A stretch of 64,000 nucleotides of DNA, taken from Anastatus disparis (taxonomy: Eukaryota > Arthropoda > Insecta > Hymenoptera > Eupelmidae). This document shows positions 12,401 through 25,400 of this stretch, in pieces; the stretch's first letter is position 1, and each line of letters opens with the position of its first letter. Made by a program: the position numbers and the translations under genes. The notes under the pieces were generated by a model that made no database searches, was not told the DNA's origin, and was given only the letters and a program-made list of their open reading frames with translations. The stretch lies in contig JAFFSR010000218.1 of NCBI GenBank assembly GCA_017163975.1, positions 7,009,501-7,073,500 on the forward strand. Reading direction: 5' to 3'.

Positions 12401-15180
12401 AAATCCTTTACTTTCTAATTATAAAACAAATTATTATTTGATATTGCGCAAGAAACAATTGCAGGTTAATGAAATTCCTGTCCGATGAAGAAATTTCAAT
12501 TGGGAATAGAAAATCTATAAAAATTAATTATGATTAACCACTGATAAAATTCAATCTTTTCGCAAACAACGATATTGTATTCACGCAAGAATGTTAATTA
12601 TCAAATCAGATTGAATTTTATATAAAAAGAAGGTAAGCTTTTTTTTCCACAAAAATTTGTAATTTCGATACATATATTTTCCGATAACCGCTTTAAAAAA
12701 GAAAAAGTTTATTTAATACGTCAAATTCCTACTGGAATATTTTTCTAAATTAAAATTCACGTTATCCGATCGTGTGCAATATAAACCGTACTCTACATTT
12801 GTTATATTGTTGCAGTGAAATCCTCCGATAGCCAAAACTTTAATATTTTTCAATCAGAAAAATTTTTCAACTTGAGATTCGTTCTCTTTTTTTTTATTGT
12901 GTGTTTTTATTATTTAGACAGCTGCAGGTGTTTTCAACGATATTAAAGAATTTATAGGAAACCGAAACCGTTCGATGCGCTTTCCCTCCGAGGCGCCATG
13001 CAAAATTTATACAAAAACTTGACGGCATCTGATATTCCTTTCTTATCGCGAATATCTTCACGAGGAAATATTGTTTATTTTGTCACTTCTTTCTTTTTTT
13101 TCTTTTTGCTACATGAATGTAACGATTGTTATTGAGAAATGTGTAACGTCGGTTTTCTTGTATATTTTTAAAGAGTGAAGCTCTTGATATTTTTGTTTTA
13201 TCTTACATACAGAATATGTTACAAGGTAAAAGCTTCTTTCTTACATTGTAAATATTAATGTACACGTTTCAACGATATAGAAAAAGAAAAGAATCAAACG
13301 ATATTTTATTAATTCGCGCAAACAACGTGTAAATCTGATGAATCTTTGACGAGGCGATATCTCGAGAGCTTAATAATAGCCGGACGAAGTTGTGTAAGTT
13401 AATTTAAGAAAGTTTCATATTTTTCATCGCCGAACCAACGAAAAATTTTACATTATCCCTTTGGCTAAGATATTTTCTGTCGAATAATCGCTGGATAAGT
13501 TGATTTTGGTTATTTGTTGGAAAAAAAACTTATAATGCATGTACGTTGTACTTTAAATTTACATAATTTATAAGTTTTACGTTGAAGCAAGAAATTCTTG
13601 CTGGTAAATAAATTTGTAAAATGTTCTACTGTATTTTAAAATTATTGTTAAAATCTTTTTAGTTATTTTAATCCTAATAAATTTTATGAATAGTAGAGTG
13701 TTAATTGGATGCAAATACGAACGGATCCATTTCGGCGTTTTGTATAAACAGTAATTTTTGGTAAACACGTAAATACTTGACGAATCCCTCGGCGTTTCTA
13801 TGATGTCAAATGGTAAATAAACTTCAAACGATCGGCGTTGTTTTCTCACCAGGAGCGAGAATTCCCTCGAGCTTGCATTCTTTATGATTTTTTGCTTCTT
13901 TTTTTGGGATACAGAATTAAATCAACAAAGTATTGTTTACGTGCGGTAGCTTTATTTTATCGTGGCAATACGTTTTATACCTGACACCAAATCAGATATT
14001 CATATCGATTGTTTTTTCTTTTATTTTATTGTCTCTCAAATATTGGCGTATTTACCTGGGTGTTTAAAATTTTGACAAAAATTTTTATTAAATTTTTGAT
14101 GATAAAATATATTTCGATAAATGCGAGTGTTTTTAAAGGCATTATCTATTGATTTTGAAAATTTAATCTCTCTCGATTTAAATTTATTTTTATTTGCATT
14201 TAACGGTTTTACTACAATATTTTACAATCGTGCGAAAAGTAACAATACGATACTATTGATTATGAACGTTTTTATTACACGTTAAATTAACAACAGTGAA
14301 ATTTAATACCGAAGTTGAAATAAGAATAAAAATTTTACTGTTAATGATAGGAATTAATGATGTTTACACTACAACTCTAAGATTATAGCCAATTTCTTTC
14401 TAAGTATCAAAAACTCAAAATTCATTATCAGCCCAAAACTAAAATAAATCATCGCTCTACCTTTATTTTTCGTTTAATAAAATAATTTCAATCTTACGAG
14501 AACAAAGAAACAAATGGCAAAAGTTTTAAACAACAAAGTTTTAAATAAACTTATCAAATATCTGTTTCCGATATTATGTCACCTGGCAAACAAATAAAAT
14601 AAAAAAAGTCTCCATTTTATTAATAATTAATTTTCATTATTACAAGTTAAACGTACTTCGCATCTTCGCTGTCGTACTAATACAAATCTATCCAAATCCC
14701 AAAATAGTCGAATCTATAATATTTAAACGGATATACAAAATCATGAAAAATATATGTATTTATCGACTAACATTTGCGACTCTATAAGCTACAATGGTAA
14801 TAAATAGATCAGCAGTGTTTACCCAATAGAATTTATTATTGATATACGATTTGCCAATACGGCGAGTGTAATAAAACCTTGTAATTTCCATATATTGAAT
14901 TTCGTTGCATTATATTCTAAAATATATATATAAAAAAATAGAAGAGAAAAAGAAAAAAGGAAGAAGCTTGTAATAAACTTAAAAAGACAAATAAACGTCT
15001 GCGTTGAAAAGCTCATTAATAACTTTGAACTTTATTCCACACACATGCACGTTCTTACATGCGCGCATGGTTATATACTCGTTGAGCGACGTTATAAGCG
15101 ATGAATGAAGCCGGTATATATGTCGCTGTATGTATACACATATACCAGTGGCGTTGACCTTATTTCCGAATCGGAATGTT
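6476..15180. other. Noncoding AT-rich DNA
   Basis: No exon, RNA gene or TE protein recognised. Pyrimidine/purine-rich islands at about 7650-8050, 8880-9060 and 10670-11000, and the GAA/TTC hairpin at 12181. ORFs are poly-K or poly-F artefacts. Confidence 0.55.
12181..12265. repeat. (GAA)n / (TTC)n hairpin
   Basis: A GAA run with A-tract (12187-12213) and a facing TTC-rich run (12238-12262) can pair. Just upstream, GGCGAC...GTCGCC (12121-12146) forms a second small hairpin. Confidence 0.5.
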
Positions 15181-15250
15181 ACTTCCCCCTATGACGTAAT
15201 GTTTAAAGCCTTTCTCTAAAGGCTCTGACGTCATTCGCGAATATTGCGAA
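15181..15250. promoter_or_regulatory. CRE-containing candidate promoter or enhancer
   Basis: TGACGTAA (15192-15199) and a perfect TGACGTCA (15226-15233) flank a small hairpin (AGCCTTT-CTCT-AAAGGCT). The island 15030-15260 is richer in GC and CpG than its surroundings. CREs in arthropods are bound by CREB/ATF factors. The island lies 3.9 kb upstream of the first recognised DPP10-like exon, so it could serve that gene; this is inference. Confidence 0.4.
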
Positions 15251-18200
15251 CGTTTGTGTGTGTGTGTGTGTATAGATGGAAATGAAAAATAGAGAAAAAA
15301 ATAGAAAAAAAAATTGGCAATACGCGATGAAAGTTTTTTGTTCGATTAAGTGGATAATGATGCTGTTTTTGCGTGATATTAATTTTTGAAAAAAAAAAAC
15401 TTTGTATTAAATGTGTCGATGTACGAATATGAGATATAAAATTTTTGAAATTTTAACATTCTAAGCTCGCTTTTAAAGCTCATCTTTAAACACCTGGGTT
15501 GCGCTTGTATTTTTAGTTTGATTTACGATGTGGAATATGTCAGTAATATTAATAAGTTCAGTGTATTCTTAGTGCTTAGTTTTCAACATGATTTATAATA
15601 AATTATTTATTTTCTTGAAATAAGAGTTTATCTCTATATGTTATTACTGTAATCATTTATTTTTCTTTAAAAATCATTTTTTCATAAAAAATAATATCTA
15701 ATTATCTTAAAAATGAAAAATTGTTGCTCAGTCAACACGTATTAATTAATTTGACTATTCCGTAACTGGTTTGTTCACCTGTAAGAATATTATGTTTACC
15801 GGCGTTTATAAGACTGATATTATTGCGTCCCTTTATTTATTTATGTATTTTTGTCGCTTGATTTACTATTCACGTGTTTTTAATTTTGCATCATGCAATA
15901 TTTTTATTTTTATTTTTATTTGACGCAGGACTGTCTTGATTTTACTCATTTTTAATTAATGATCTATTTAACGACGCCTTTGTTTAAATAATTCTTGAAG
16001 AGAGTAACAAACCAGTTATTAGAAATTTAACTCGTAAAGCAGTTTTCTTCATTTTCATAATAATTATTAGATATAGATGTATATTTCTTTTGTAATAAAG
16101 TGTAAAAAGGTGTGTAATAAAAGGCATAAAATTTTACATGATAATATAAATATTGCATATAAATTTTAAAAAAAATCAATCGTACAATATCCATCAGTCA
16201 AAATTTTAAAATAAAATTATTAACTAGTGCCTCCAACATTTACTTTAAAAATATTTCTAAAATATCTTTACATTTTCAATTAATTTTTTAAGAAATTTTT
16301 TTTCAAATTTTTAACAAATATTTATTCAAACTATAACTGTCAATAATTCGATTAATAATCAAACAAGGAATGTTTGATCATTAGCAAACAAAATTTCAAA
16401 TAATCAACGAGCGTACGAACAAAATATCCTAATTATTTATCGACTTTAAAAATAAAAGTCATCGAAGAATTCAATACGTTTTGATGGAATTAGCTGATAT
16501 TTCCAGCGATATACAACGCGCATAGCGTATATAAGGTAAAAGAAATAAAAAAAAAAAAGAAAAAAACGACCGACGAAGCTATCGTTGACTATCAAGCGCG
16601 AATGGAATCCTATTAATTGTTCGGGAATTCGATCTCGTTTTTGCGCGTTAATTCCCAAGAGATTTTGATGCCAATGCCCCGGGAGAACGAGTGTAAATAT
16701 AAATTTACATAAAGATTCGCGTAGCTTTTTTTCCCTCCCTCTTTCTCTCTCTCTCTCTCTCTTGTCGCTGTGTGCTGACTCAAATCAAATCATTGAATTG
16801 GACATTGTAAAGAGGAACGGAAAAGTGTGGAAAAAAGAGAGAGGTGGTTGATGAAAAAAAAAGGGACGGTAGGAAATATTTAATCGATTTTTCACAACGT
16901 GTGATGAACCAATTTTATTTTTTTTAAAAAAAAAAAGGACTTTTTTGTCGACCAACAGAATATTCGATTGCGGGTACATTTTATTCATAAATTTACTGAG
17001 TAGTCAAGTATTTTAATAAGACCATTTCATAAGCTTATTTATTTAATTACTACTTTTCGAAAATAATCTAGATATTTTTTCTTTTGAAATCGAACATCGG
17101 AAATGCAAATAATAATGCTCTGTTATTAAATGTGAATCGTAATGATAGTCAATAGCGGATTATATCGGCAAACTGATTATATTTGTTAATGCACGAAAGA
17201 CTTTGGGATTTTATTATTACGTTATTGTACGATAAATTGATCAAAACGAATGGAAATATAAAATGACGTTGAATATTTAAAAACTTTAATGATCTTTGAT
17301 ATTTTTTGCGCCAAACTGCAGTAATTATTCCTATTATTGAAGAATGATGGCCGGAAGTTTGAAGCCGGAAATTCTGTCGCCGAAATAAAAGCTTTCTAAT
17401 TGGTAATGAACTAAAGCGTTCTTAAATTATAAATCAAATTCCAGATTGTAGAAATTAATTGTTAATTAATTATTGTGAAATTTCCATCCATCCCTACGAA
17501 AATCCTATAATTTATTGTGTTGCATTTCTACGTATAAGGTTATTGCTATTGCAGTGAATATAAAAACATAAATGTATTAATAAAAATATTCAATAAAAAT
17601 AATCATCTAATGAACTTTGTAAAATGTCAGTTGACTGAAATGTTAAGTTTGAATAATCAAACGAAAAATATAAATTTTTTTAAAGGGAATGGTATCATAT
17701 ACGTGAAAAATTTAACTATTTTATAACCTTAAACTTTTCGTGTGATTACTGTTACAATAGCTATACACGAAATTAAAAAATTTTCATCCCTCTTAAAGTT
17801 GAAAACTTTAAAATAAAAGTTCACTCTCATTGTGTTAACTTTTCAATAGTAACATAATTATTACTAGAAATATTATCTTATACGAAGATAATGCTCATTT
17901 ACTAAAATCGCTTGGTACATATATAACCTCCAAAAACAAAAGGCTTATATACTATGAATAGAATGTAGGAACAATATCTAACATGGATATATAATGTCGA
18001 ACTTCATTATTTACCGCAGCAGAAAATATCTTTCAAAGTTTTATCGGAACCTACGTGATTTGGGATTTGGCAAGTCTTCATTATTTATTGTATAACCTCT
18101 TTATTATAATTTTTTTTATGCAGTAATTTTTGTATGCTGAAATTTTGTCTTGATTTCCGAGTTAAATAACATCATATTTTCAGAGTGAGTTTTCTGCTTT

Positions 18201-19140
18201 AATGAGGTGAAAAATTAAAAACTTAAACTCTGAGTAATAAAGTGATAACGTCACTTTAATAATGAGTGGAATTTCATTGTATTTTATTTTTTTTTTAATA
18301 CGGTTTCTGATTAATATTCTACTTTACTCATGTATACAAAAAAGTTTTGTCTACACTAACTTAACTTTTTTAAGTCTGTTTAGTGTATGGAAAATTTTTA
18401 TTCTCATTTTAGATGACAACGCTCAAACTGATATTTTACCTAGACATGCTTTGCATTTTTGGTGCGCGAAGTATTACTTTGCACACCGAATATTTTCACT
18501 GATTACTCCAGGCAATATTACTAAAATAAAAGAATTGAACATTCGCATACATCAAACAAGTTTAAAAATAGTAAAGCTGCTTACGTACTTAGAAAAATAA
18601 TGTATACAACTAAGATATAAAAAATTTGACTTATACGAGAATTATTTATTTTGCACACTTGTTGCGTAATAATAGTTATTTTTAATACGAGTGCGAGAAA
18701 GTGATTTAAAACCGTGGACGTTTGCGCTCGAGCGAAGCGAGAGTGGAAAGTATACAAGTGGTTGAAATCACTTTCTATCTCTGGTATAGATCAAAATTTT
18801 TTCATACAATGTGCAAAAAGCTTGTTTTTAAACACACATTTTTATAAAACAAGCTTTGCGCCCGGAACGCGAGAAACTATATTTTCGCTAAAAGTGTCCC
18901 CTGATATTTCTTTATTTTGTAATCTTAAAAAGTAATTAATGTTATAATAAGTTCTATAAGCAGCTCTTTTTATTGGCATATTTAGTTATTGTCATATTGG
19001 TTCATTTGATCATTTTGCATAATTTGCAACCAAATAAAAAACTATCCTCAAACTTAAATCTTAATTACATTAAAAATCCACATAAAAATATATTACATAT
19101 AAAAAACTAATGATATTTTTAATTTATTATTAAAATTTAG
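15251..19140. other. Noncoding DNA upstream of the first DPP10-like exon
   Basis: A (GT)n run at 15254-15270, a (CT)n run at about 16741-16763 and the hairpin at 18694. A 112-codon open frame at 18262-18600 has no recognisable features and I do not call it. A noncoding leader exon of the DPP10-like gene may be hidden here. Confidence 0.5.
18694..18778. repeat. Hairpin with GAGCGAAGCGAG loop
   Basis: GAGAAAGTGATTTAAAACC pairs with GGTTGAAATCACTTTCT. The loop holds CTCGAGCGAAGCGAGAG, itself an inverted repeat. The loop motif recurs at 37054 and 60571. Confidence 0.5.
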
Positions 19141-19443
19141 GCGCAGTATCGGAGCAGCTCCAGCGCCATGACAATGAGCAGAGAGACGATGATGACAGTA
19201 ACATCTGGACTGGCAACGCTTTGTTAAAAGAGAACAAGTAGAAGGTAGAAAAATATCTCAGTAGTCTCGGTGAACCAACAGCTTTATTAAAGTTTGTTGG
19301 TACGTTAGGCGTTAAGGCGCGCCTTATTTTTAATAACGGGTTAGGCCGCTATGAACGCCAGCGTTAACGTCGAAAGAAATTCATGGCGGTTGCCTCCAGA
19401 TGAAACCGTCCAAGTCGCTGATCCTCGTTCTAAATCTGCTCAG
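19141..19443 (+). CDS. DPP10: DPP10-like first exon a (5' leader plus first 31 codons)
   Basis: Coding starts at the ATG at 19351 ([12 protein letters not shown]...), and 31 codons end in phase 0 at 19443 before gtaaaa. The same frame has a stop at 19225, so the upstream part is leader. The leader seems to start at an acceptor (AG at 19139-19140), which would require a further upstream noncoding exon not located here; a transcription start close by is the alternative. The leader is clearly less AT-rich than its surroundings, holds an upstream ORF (19168-19227) and two hairpins. The 31 residues are hydrophilic, as expected for a cytoplasmic tail. Splices in frame to 28728. Confidence 0.75.
19168..19227 (+). 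promoter_or_regulatory. Upstream ORF in the exon-a leader
   Basis: ATG at 19168, 19 codons, TAA at 19225-19227, 123 bases before the main ATG. A second reading frame through the same exon (to TAG near 19240) also looks hydrophilic and gene-like, so the local high GC may reflect conservation. It would be expected to reduce initiation at 19351. Confidence 0.5.
19271..19326 (+). promoter_or_regulatory. DPP10: Two hairpins in the leader immediately before the exon-a start
   Basis: ACCAACAGCTTTA (from about 19273) pairs with TAAAGTTTGTTGGT, giving an imperfect 12-bp stem. It is followed by the perfect 14-bp palindrome TAAGGCGCGCCTTA at 19313-19326, only 24 bases before the ATG. The palindrome is GC-rich in a region that otherwise is not. 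Confidence 0.5.
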
Positions 19444-22400
19444 GTAAAAGAGGTAAACTATCAAAAAATCAAAGAACAAGCAGGCAAACAATATTTTATT
19501 TCATTTTTTATGAATACGTTTGTTTTACTTTCTTTTTTGTGAGTGTTATTTCTTTCTTTGTTGGTTTTATATTTCACTTTATTTGTGTCGATACATTCCA
19601 TAATGATTCGTTTGAGTGTAAATTGTGTGTCATATGTAACTAAAATTTAATAAAACTATGAGTTATAGAGCAAAGGTTTGGATATGGCATGAAAAGGTAC
19701 GATCACGCATCGTGATACGAATAATCAAAACTAGAATAATTCTAGTCTCCTAAAATCAAATTATTTATCGAATTGTGTGATTTACATAATAGAAAGTTCG
19801 TTTTGCTCACTGTATAGAATGTAAATTTATAAAAAAAAGAAGTTTTCCTTCTTTTTTGTTTTCAACTTTTCATCTGTATTTATCACAGCATCTTTTTTCT
19901 GTATCGTTTTAAGCATGTGTTTGAAAAGCGTGACAAATGTAACATAAAAAATAAAAATAATATTTTATAAAAATCTCTTTGTAAAACAATAGATCAAAAT
20001 CGATTTAATATAAAAAGATTAATGAATGCAGAATAATCATAAGAGAAAAAACTAATAATTTTACAATTTAAAACAAAAAAAAAAAAAATACATATCAGTC
20101 AAAAATTTTCAAGCTTAATAAAATAATAAAATCTTCTAATATGTTGAGAATTATGCTTGAGAATTAAGGTGATGTAAACGCATAAAAGGATATTGCCTTA
20201 TCAACAAATAAGTAATTATATTCATAATTATGATTAAAAAAAAGTAATTATATTGATAATTAGAATAAAAAAATAATTTTAAATTAACTTTAGTTCATAG
20301 CATGATCAATAGTTTTTTTTTTTAATTTTATTTAACGTCGCTATATTTAAAGCTATCATTGCGATGCTAATCAGCGACGGAGATTTTCAGTGTTTGCGAA
20401 CAGAGCACATGTAAGTACAGTGGTGCTTGCATAAATCGGCCGAGAGCGGGAGTCGAACTCGGAACCTCGAGATTATGAATCCATCGCTCTACCGACTGAG
20501 CTACTGACACCTCAAATCTTATAAGTCAAGTTTTGAAACGCATTCATTTAGTAGTTACGGAAAATTATAAATTTCTGATCAGTATGATTTTTTTACTTTT
20601 TTTAAATTTTTAATTAAATAATATTCATAAAATATCAATACTTTAATTACAAAAACCCGAAATTCTCCGTAACTAAGAAATGAATGTTGAAAATTGAAAA
20701 TTTGACTGTATAATATTTATGGAACATGCGATAAATTGATTCATTTTGTTTTCTAAAATTATTAATTTTAATTGTAATTATTATTATAGTTGTATATTGT
20801 CAGATAAAGGAGGATCTTTCTACGAAACTATATCGTATTAAATAACACTTCTATGGAAAAATTGAAGAGTACAAATTTTTTTTCTTCAATCAACACCTTT
20901 TTAATCGCAATCTCATATGTGTCTCATTATTAAAAGGAAAATAATTTTCTGGATGGTAACAAAAATACAATAGATTTATAAACAAGTTGTTTTCAAACAT
21001 CACATAAAATATACTAACCTATCTAAAAACCCCAAGATACGTCTCCTTTTCTTCTTCAATATGACGTTCTTTTTAAATAGATTATATGCATAACGACGTC
21101 TCCGTGACGAGTGAGAAAAGCTCGTACAGCCGAGCTAATCAGCTGGAAAGGATGTTAGCCCGTGTGAGTGCTTAAGAGGGTATGAAGTCAGTTGGAAAAT
21201 TTATGATACGCGTGCTTGATAAAAGAAATATTTTTTGTGCAATTTTTTTTTCATGAGTATTGAATATATGTGAATGAAATAATTTTTTGATTGATATTTT
21301 ATGAGGTTCGGTGTAGAGATTTATTCTGATAAATTAATCGTGAATTAAGAGATGGAGTAAGCTATTAATTAAAGGCCTTAGAAATATCGTAATTTATGGA
21401 AGTTTCAGAATTAATCGTATCGAAGTTAATTGATTAGAAAATGATTTTATTGAATTCAATTCAGTGATTATAAAAATATTAAATAAATAAAAGATTTAAA
21501 AAGCTAATTTCAAAAACTTCAATTAAAAAGGAAAAAAAAATCGCATAAAATGTTATCTCTTTTTTATGAAAAAATGAAAGAAAAAAAAAAGTTTTAATTC
21601 AATCAGAAAAGATTTAACTTGGATAACCACCAGATTCATTTTCAAATTTAAATTAATATCTTTTATTAAAATGATAATTTTAAATATCGCTAAGCTTGAT
21701 TTATGTAAAAGATCCATCCCTTTTTTTCATCTCTATTAATAAAATCGTAATAGCTTTATTTCAATTTTAATTTTCATCTAGCTAATCCAAAGTATTTAAT
21801 TAAATATAATTAAATTTTTAATTAAAGTAATTTAAGCTTTAAATAGACATATAAATAAAAATTCATGTATGTAATAAAAAAATAAATACATTTTAAATCT
21901 TATTCAAAAAATAATTTAAAGACTTTAAATAATCTCTTTTTCTCTTTTAATTTCTTTTATTTGAAGTATCATCGACTTCTATTTAAAATATATTTTAAAC
22001 GTTTAAAAAGTTAAAAATCACGTATATTAAACAGTAATTTTATAGAGAGAACACCATAATCCCCTTTTCTTCGACGATGATTCAATCCAACAGAACGAAA
22101 CGATTGTTAACTGCAATCAACATAATCTTTTGAAATAAACATGTCCAATATACAAACATGTAAAGCTCCTTTGCCTCGCTTCAGCCACGTAGCTTTTAAG
22201 AAAAAAAGAAAAGACTCGTGAAAATCTTACACAATCTCCATATTCTCTCGAGTGCATATACGAGCTGGAATCCGTTTTACAAATGTAATGGCAAATAGAT
22301 TTTGTAACGAAATAAACATTTTCAACAATTCATACAAGGAATATTCTCTTTGCTACTAACTACGCTGCGTTTATTCGATTTTGGCTGAACTTTACAGTAC

Positions 22401-25400
22401 TTGCGCAGGAACGCAGATTCACACATATGCACACGCGTACAGCGGAAAACAAATCAGTGACATAAAGCTTTTAGCGGATTGTATTTTACATAATGTATAA
22501 GGGATTTTATGCTTTCCAAAATGCTTTAAGAGAATGATGTAATGTTATGTGTCGGTAAATTTTCGGCGAAAGTTAGGAAATTTTGGCCGAACAATTTTCG
22601 AATGTAATAAACTTTGGTAGAAATTTAATTCGTTGAGAAACTGTGTCTTAATTTATTTTATTGCAATTTTTATGGCTTTTATTCTGTTTTTTTTTTTTAA
22701 TAAGTCATCGTTTGGAAGATAATTTTAGTTCGGAACCATATATAATTTTGAATTCTAACCTACATGAAATTATACATGCGTAATTTCATATATTTTATAA
22801 TTTAAAGAAAACTTGGGATCATTGCATTATTTAGTAACTCATAAGGGTTAATTAAAAAAATAATAAAACGTACTCCCGTAAGGGTTAATTAAAAATAATA
22901 GAATAATAAGTAATTAAAAAAAAATAAAACGTAAAACTTGTTTATAATAGTAATATTTAACCCTTTGATGCTGGACACCTTGTATTTTCTAAAATTTAAT
23001 TATTTTATATTCTTAGTGGTGTTAGAAATAAAGAGAAAATACTAAAAAAATTATTTTTGTACTTTCATGTACATTTGGAAATGTCAAGGTCATTTTCATG
23101 ACATAAACAAGCAAATAATGTTCGAATAATATTATTTACATCTTCAAAAAGAGATTCTAAGAAAAAAGAAGTTAAAGAAAATAAAAATATATCACAGAAA
23201 TATAAATTAAAGTTATTGTATCATATATGATATGCTGGGCATTAAAGGGTTAAATAGAAACATACCGCAAAAAAATAAAAAATTTAAATACGAAAACTTA
23301 AATCTTCACGTTAACTTGATACATATCAAAGTAGCGCGTATATAACAGTATCCGTAATGGTTGGCCAGTATAGGGTAAAACTAATTAACGTTTAAGCTTA
23401 CTTCTGCGGTAAAGATACTTTATTTAATGAGACAGAAGCGCTACAAAACCTCTTCTCTTTCTCTGGATTTCTAGCCTTACATGTGTACATGTGTATGTAT
23501 ATCTGTATGTATCAGACACTACTGTATTGGATGTGATTATAAGCAGAAGGTATACAAGGAAAAGCTGTGATTACCATTGCTACGAGGTTTGAATGCTTTT
23601 GCTAGAGTTATTTTATCGAGACGAAATTTGATAGGATGGAAAATTTTTTTTATTACTTTTCAATTTAACGCTTTGGAATTTATATTTATGAAATAAACGG
23701 ATATTTTTATTGATTAAATTAATAAAGAGATGGATTGAGAATTCAAAGAATGTAATTTAAAATGAATTTATTTTGATTAAATCTATTTATATCATTTTAC
23801 AGTTTAAAGGGTGAATTTAATATTTTTTTAATCTATGTTTAGAAATATAAGAATCGAATATTTAAAATAAAAATGCTTTAACCCTTAAACAGCTCACTGC
23901 GAGTTTGGTACCCAGAGCAGTAGTTTGAATGTATTTTGTGTAGCTGGTATTGAGTATTTCGTTACTAAAAAAATCCGATATAGAATATATATATATATAT
24001 TCTATAAAATGAAATTGATTTCATTTTTAAAGATATGTGTTTAAAAAAAATGAATTAATGAATATTGACCTCCAGGTATTTAATTCCCATAGTGCAGTTT
24101 AAGGGTTAATCTATATTATTTACTAAATCAAGTAATTAATAAAAATATCATTCGACAAATCTTAATATTTACAAAATTTTCATGCATACTAACAATCCCT
24201 TCTTAAACTCGAACTTTAATAAGATATAACGTATTAAGAACTTAATTTCAAAAATTCCCAAAGTTTACATTGAATAAAAATCAATTATATTCCATTCGAT
24301 AATGATGAGCCTCGTCCTTTCATCTTCATTTCTCGGCGTAAACTAATTTTATATCTCCATCCTCGAGGAGGGGAAAAGAAAAAACTGAGAAAAGAAAAAC
24401 TTTTGTAACCTAACTTTTTCCATTAAAATTCACGACTTTATCATCATATCTCATCAGTGATATAACCTCTTAGAATAATTTTTTTCGAATTCTTTCTTAC
24501 TTTGAGGCGATATAACTACATGGATCCTACCTTATCGGCTAATATTCAATTACATTAATAATTACATATGAAGCAATAATTTTAGATAAGAAATACGTTA
24601 AATTGTTATGAGATTTATAAAAATTATACAGCTTATTTTTCAGTTAAATTCATCCACTATTTTTAAAGAATTTTGGGTTCTGGTAGTTGAATAATGATAT
24701 TATAAAAATCCAAAATTCTCCGAAACTAGCAAATGAATTTGCTTGAAAATTTAACTTAATAATCCTTGTTGGCCACACTGTACGCTAATGTATTTTATTT
24801 TTAAAATGATTTCTTTAGTTGTAATTACTTATGTAATTGTTTATTAGTCGATAAAGTAGAAACTTTTTTTAGAATTACATCTTGTAAAGAAAAATTTATT
24901 TATTTACAATTTTCTTATTTTAATAGGCTGTGGTATATCGATAACAACCTTAAACTCCTACTCTTAATTCTCAAAGAACAACAGACCAAAACCTTCTAAT
25001 GACTACTTAAACCGATTAGTGTTTCTAACCGCGTGACTTTCAACTAGCAGAGCTTCTCTATCTCTTCTGCTTTAGGAAAAAAAAAAATAAACCACAATGC
25101 GTGTGAATAGACCAGTAAAAAAGAAAAAGAATGAAAATAAATAAGGTTTGAAATGCCAGTGGTTGTTTTGTCATTATACATCGGACGTTTAGCACAGCTA
25201 GTACGGTTTTAGTTACTTTGCTAAAACAATATACGTTTTATTCGTGTGTGACAAATGACGCCTTACGACAATCCGATTATTGATTTTGACGAGGTAAGAG
25301 GAACCAAGAAAGAAAAAATATAGGGCTTTAGCTATTTTTTTTTTCTCTTTTTTGTTTTTTTCTTGTTCTCAGTTTGACGTGTAACGTTGTAAACGGCTAG

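Noticed and set aside
18262..18600. 112-codon open frame (plus strand)
   Set aside because: AT-driven composition, no signal peptide or family pattern, no promoter or splice context I can defend.
20440..20511. Functional tRNA gene (CAT-like anticodon position)
   Set aside because: A and B boxes are good, but the acceptor and anticodon stems do not pair and a sister copy shares non-tRNA sequence; better explained as a SINE.
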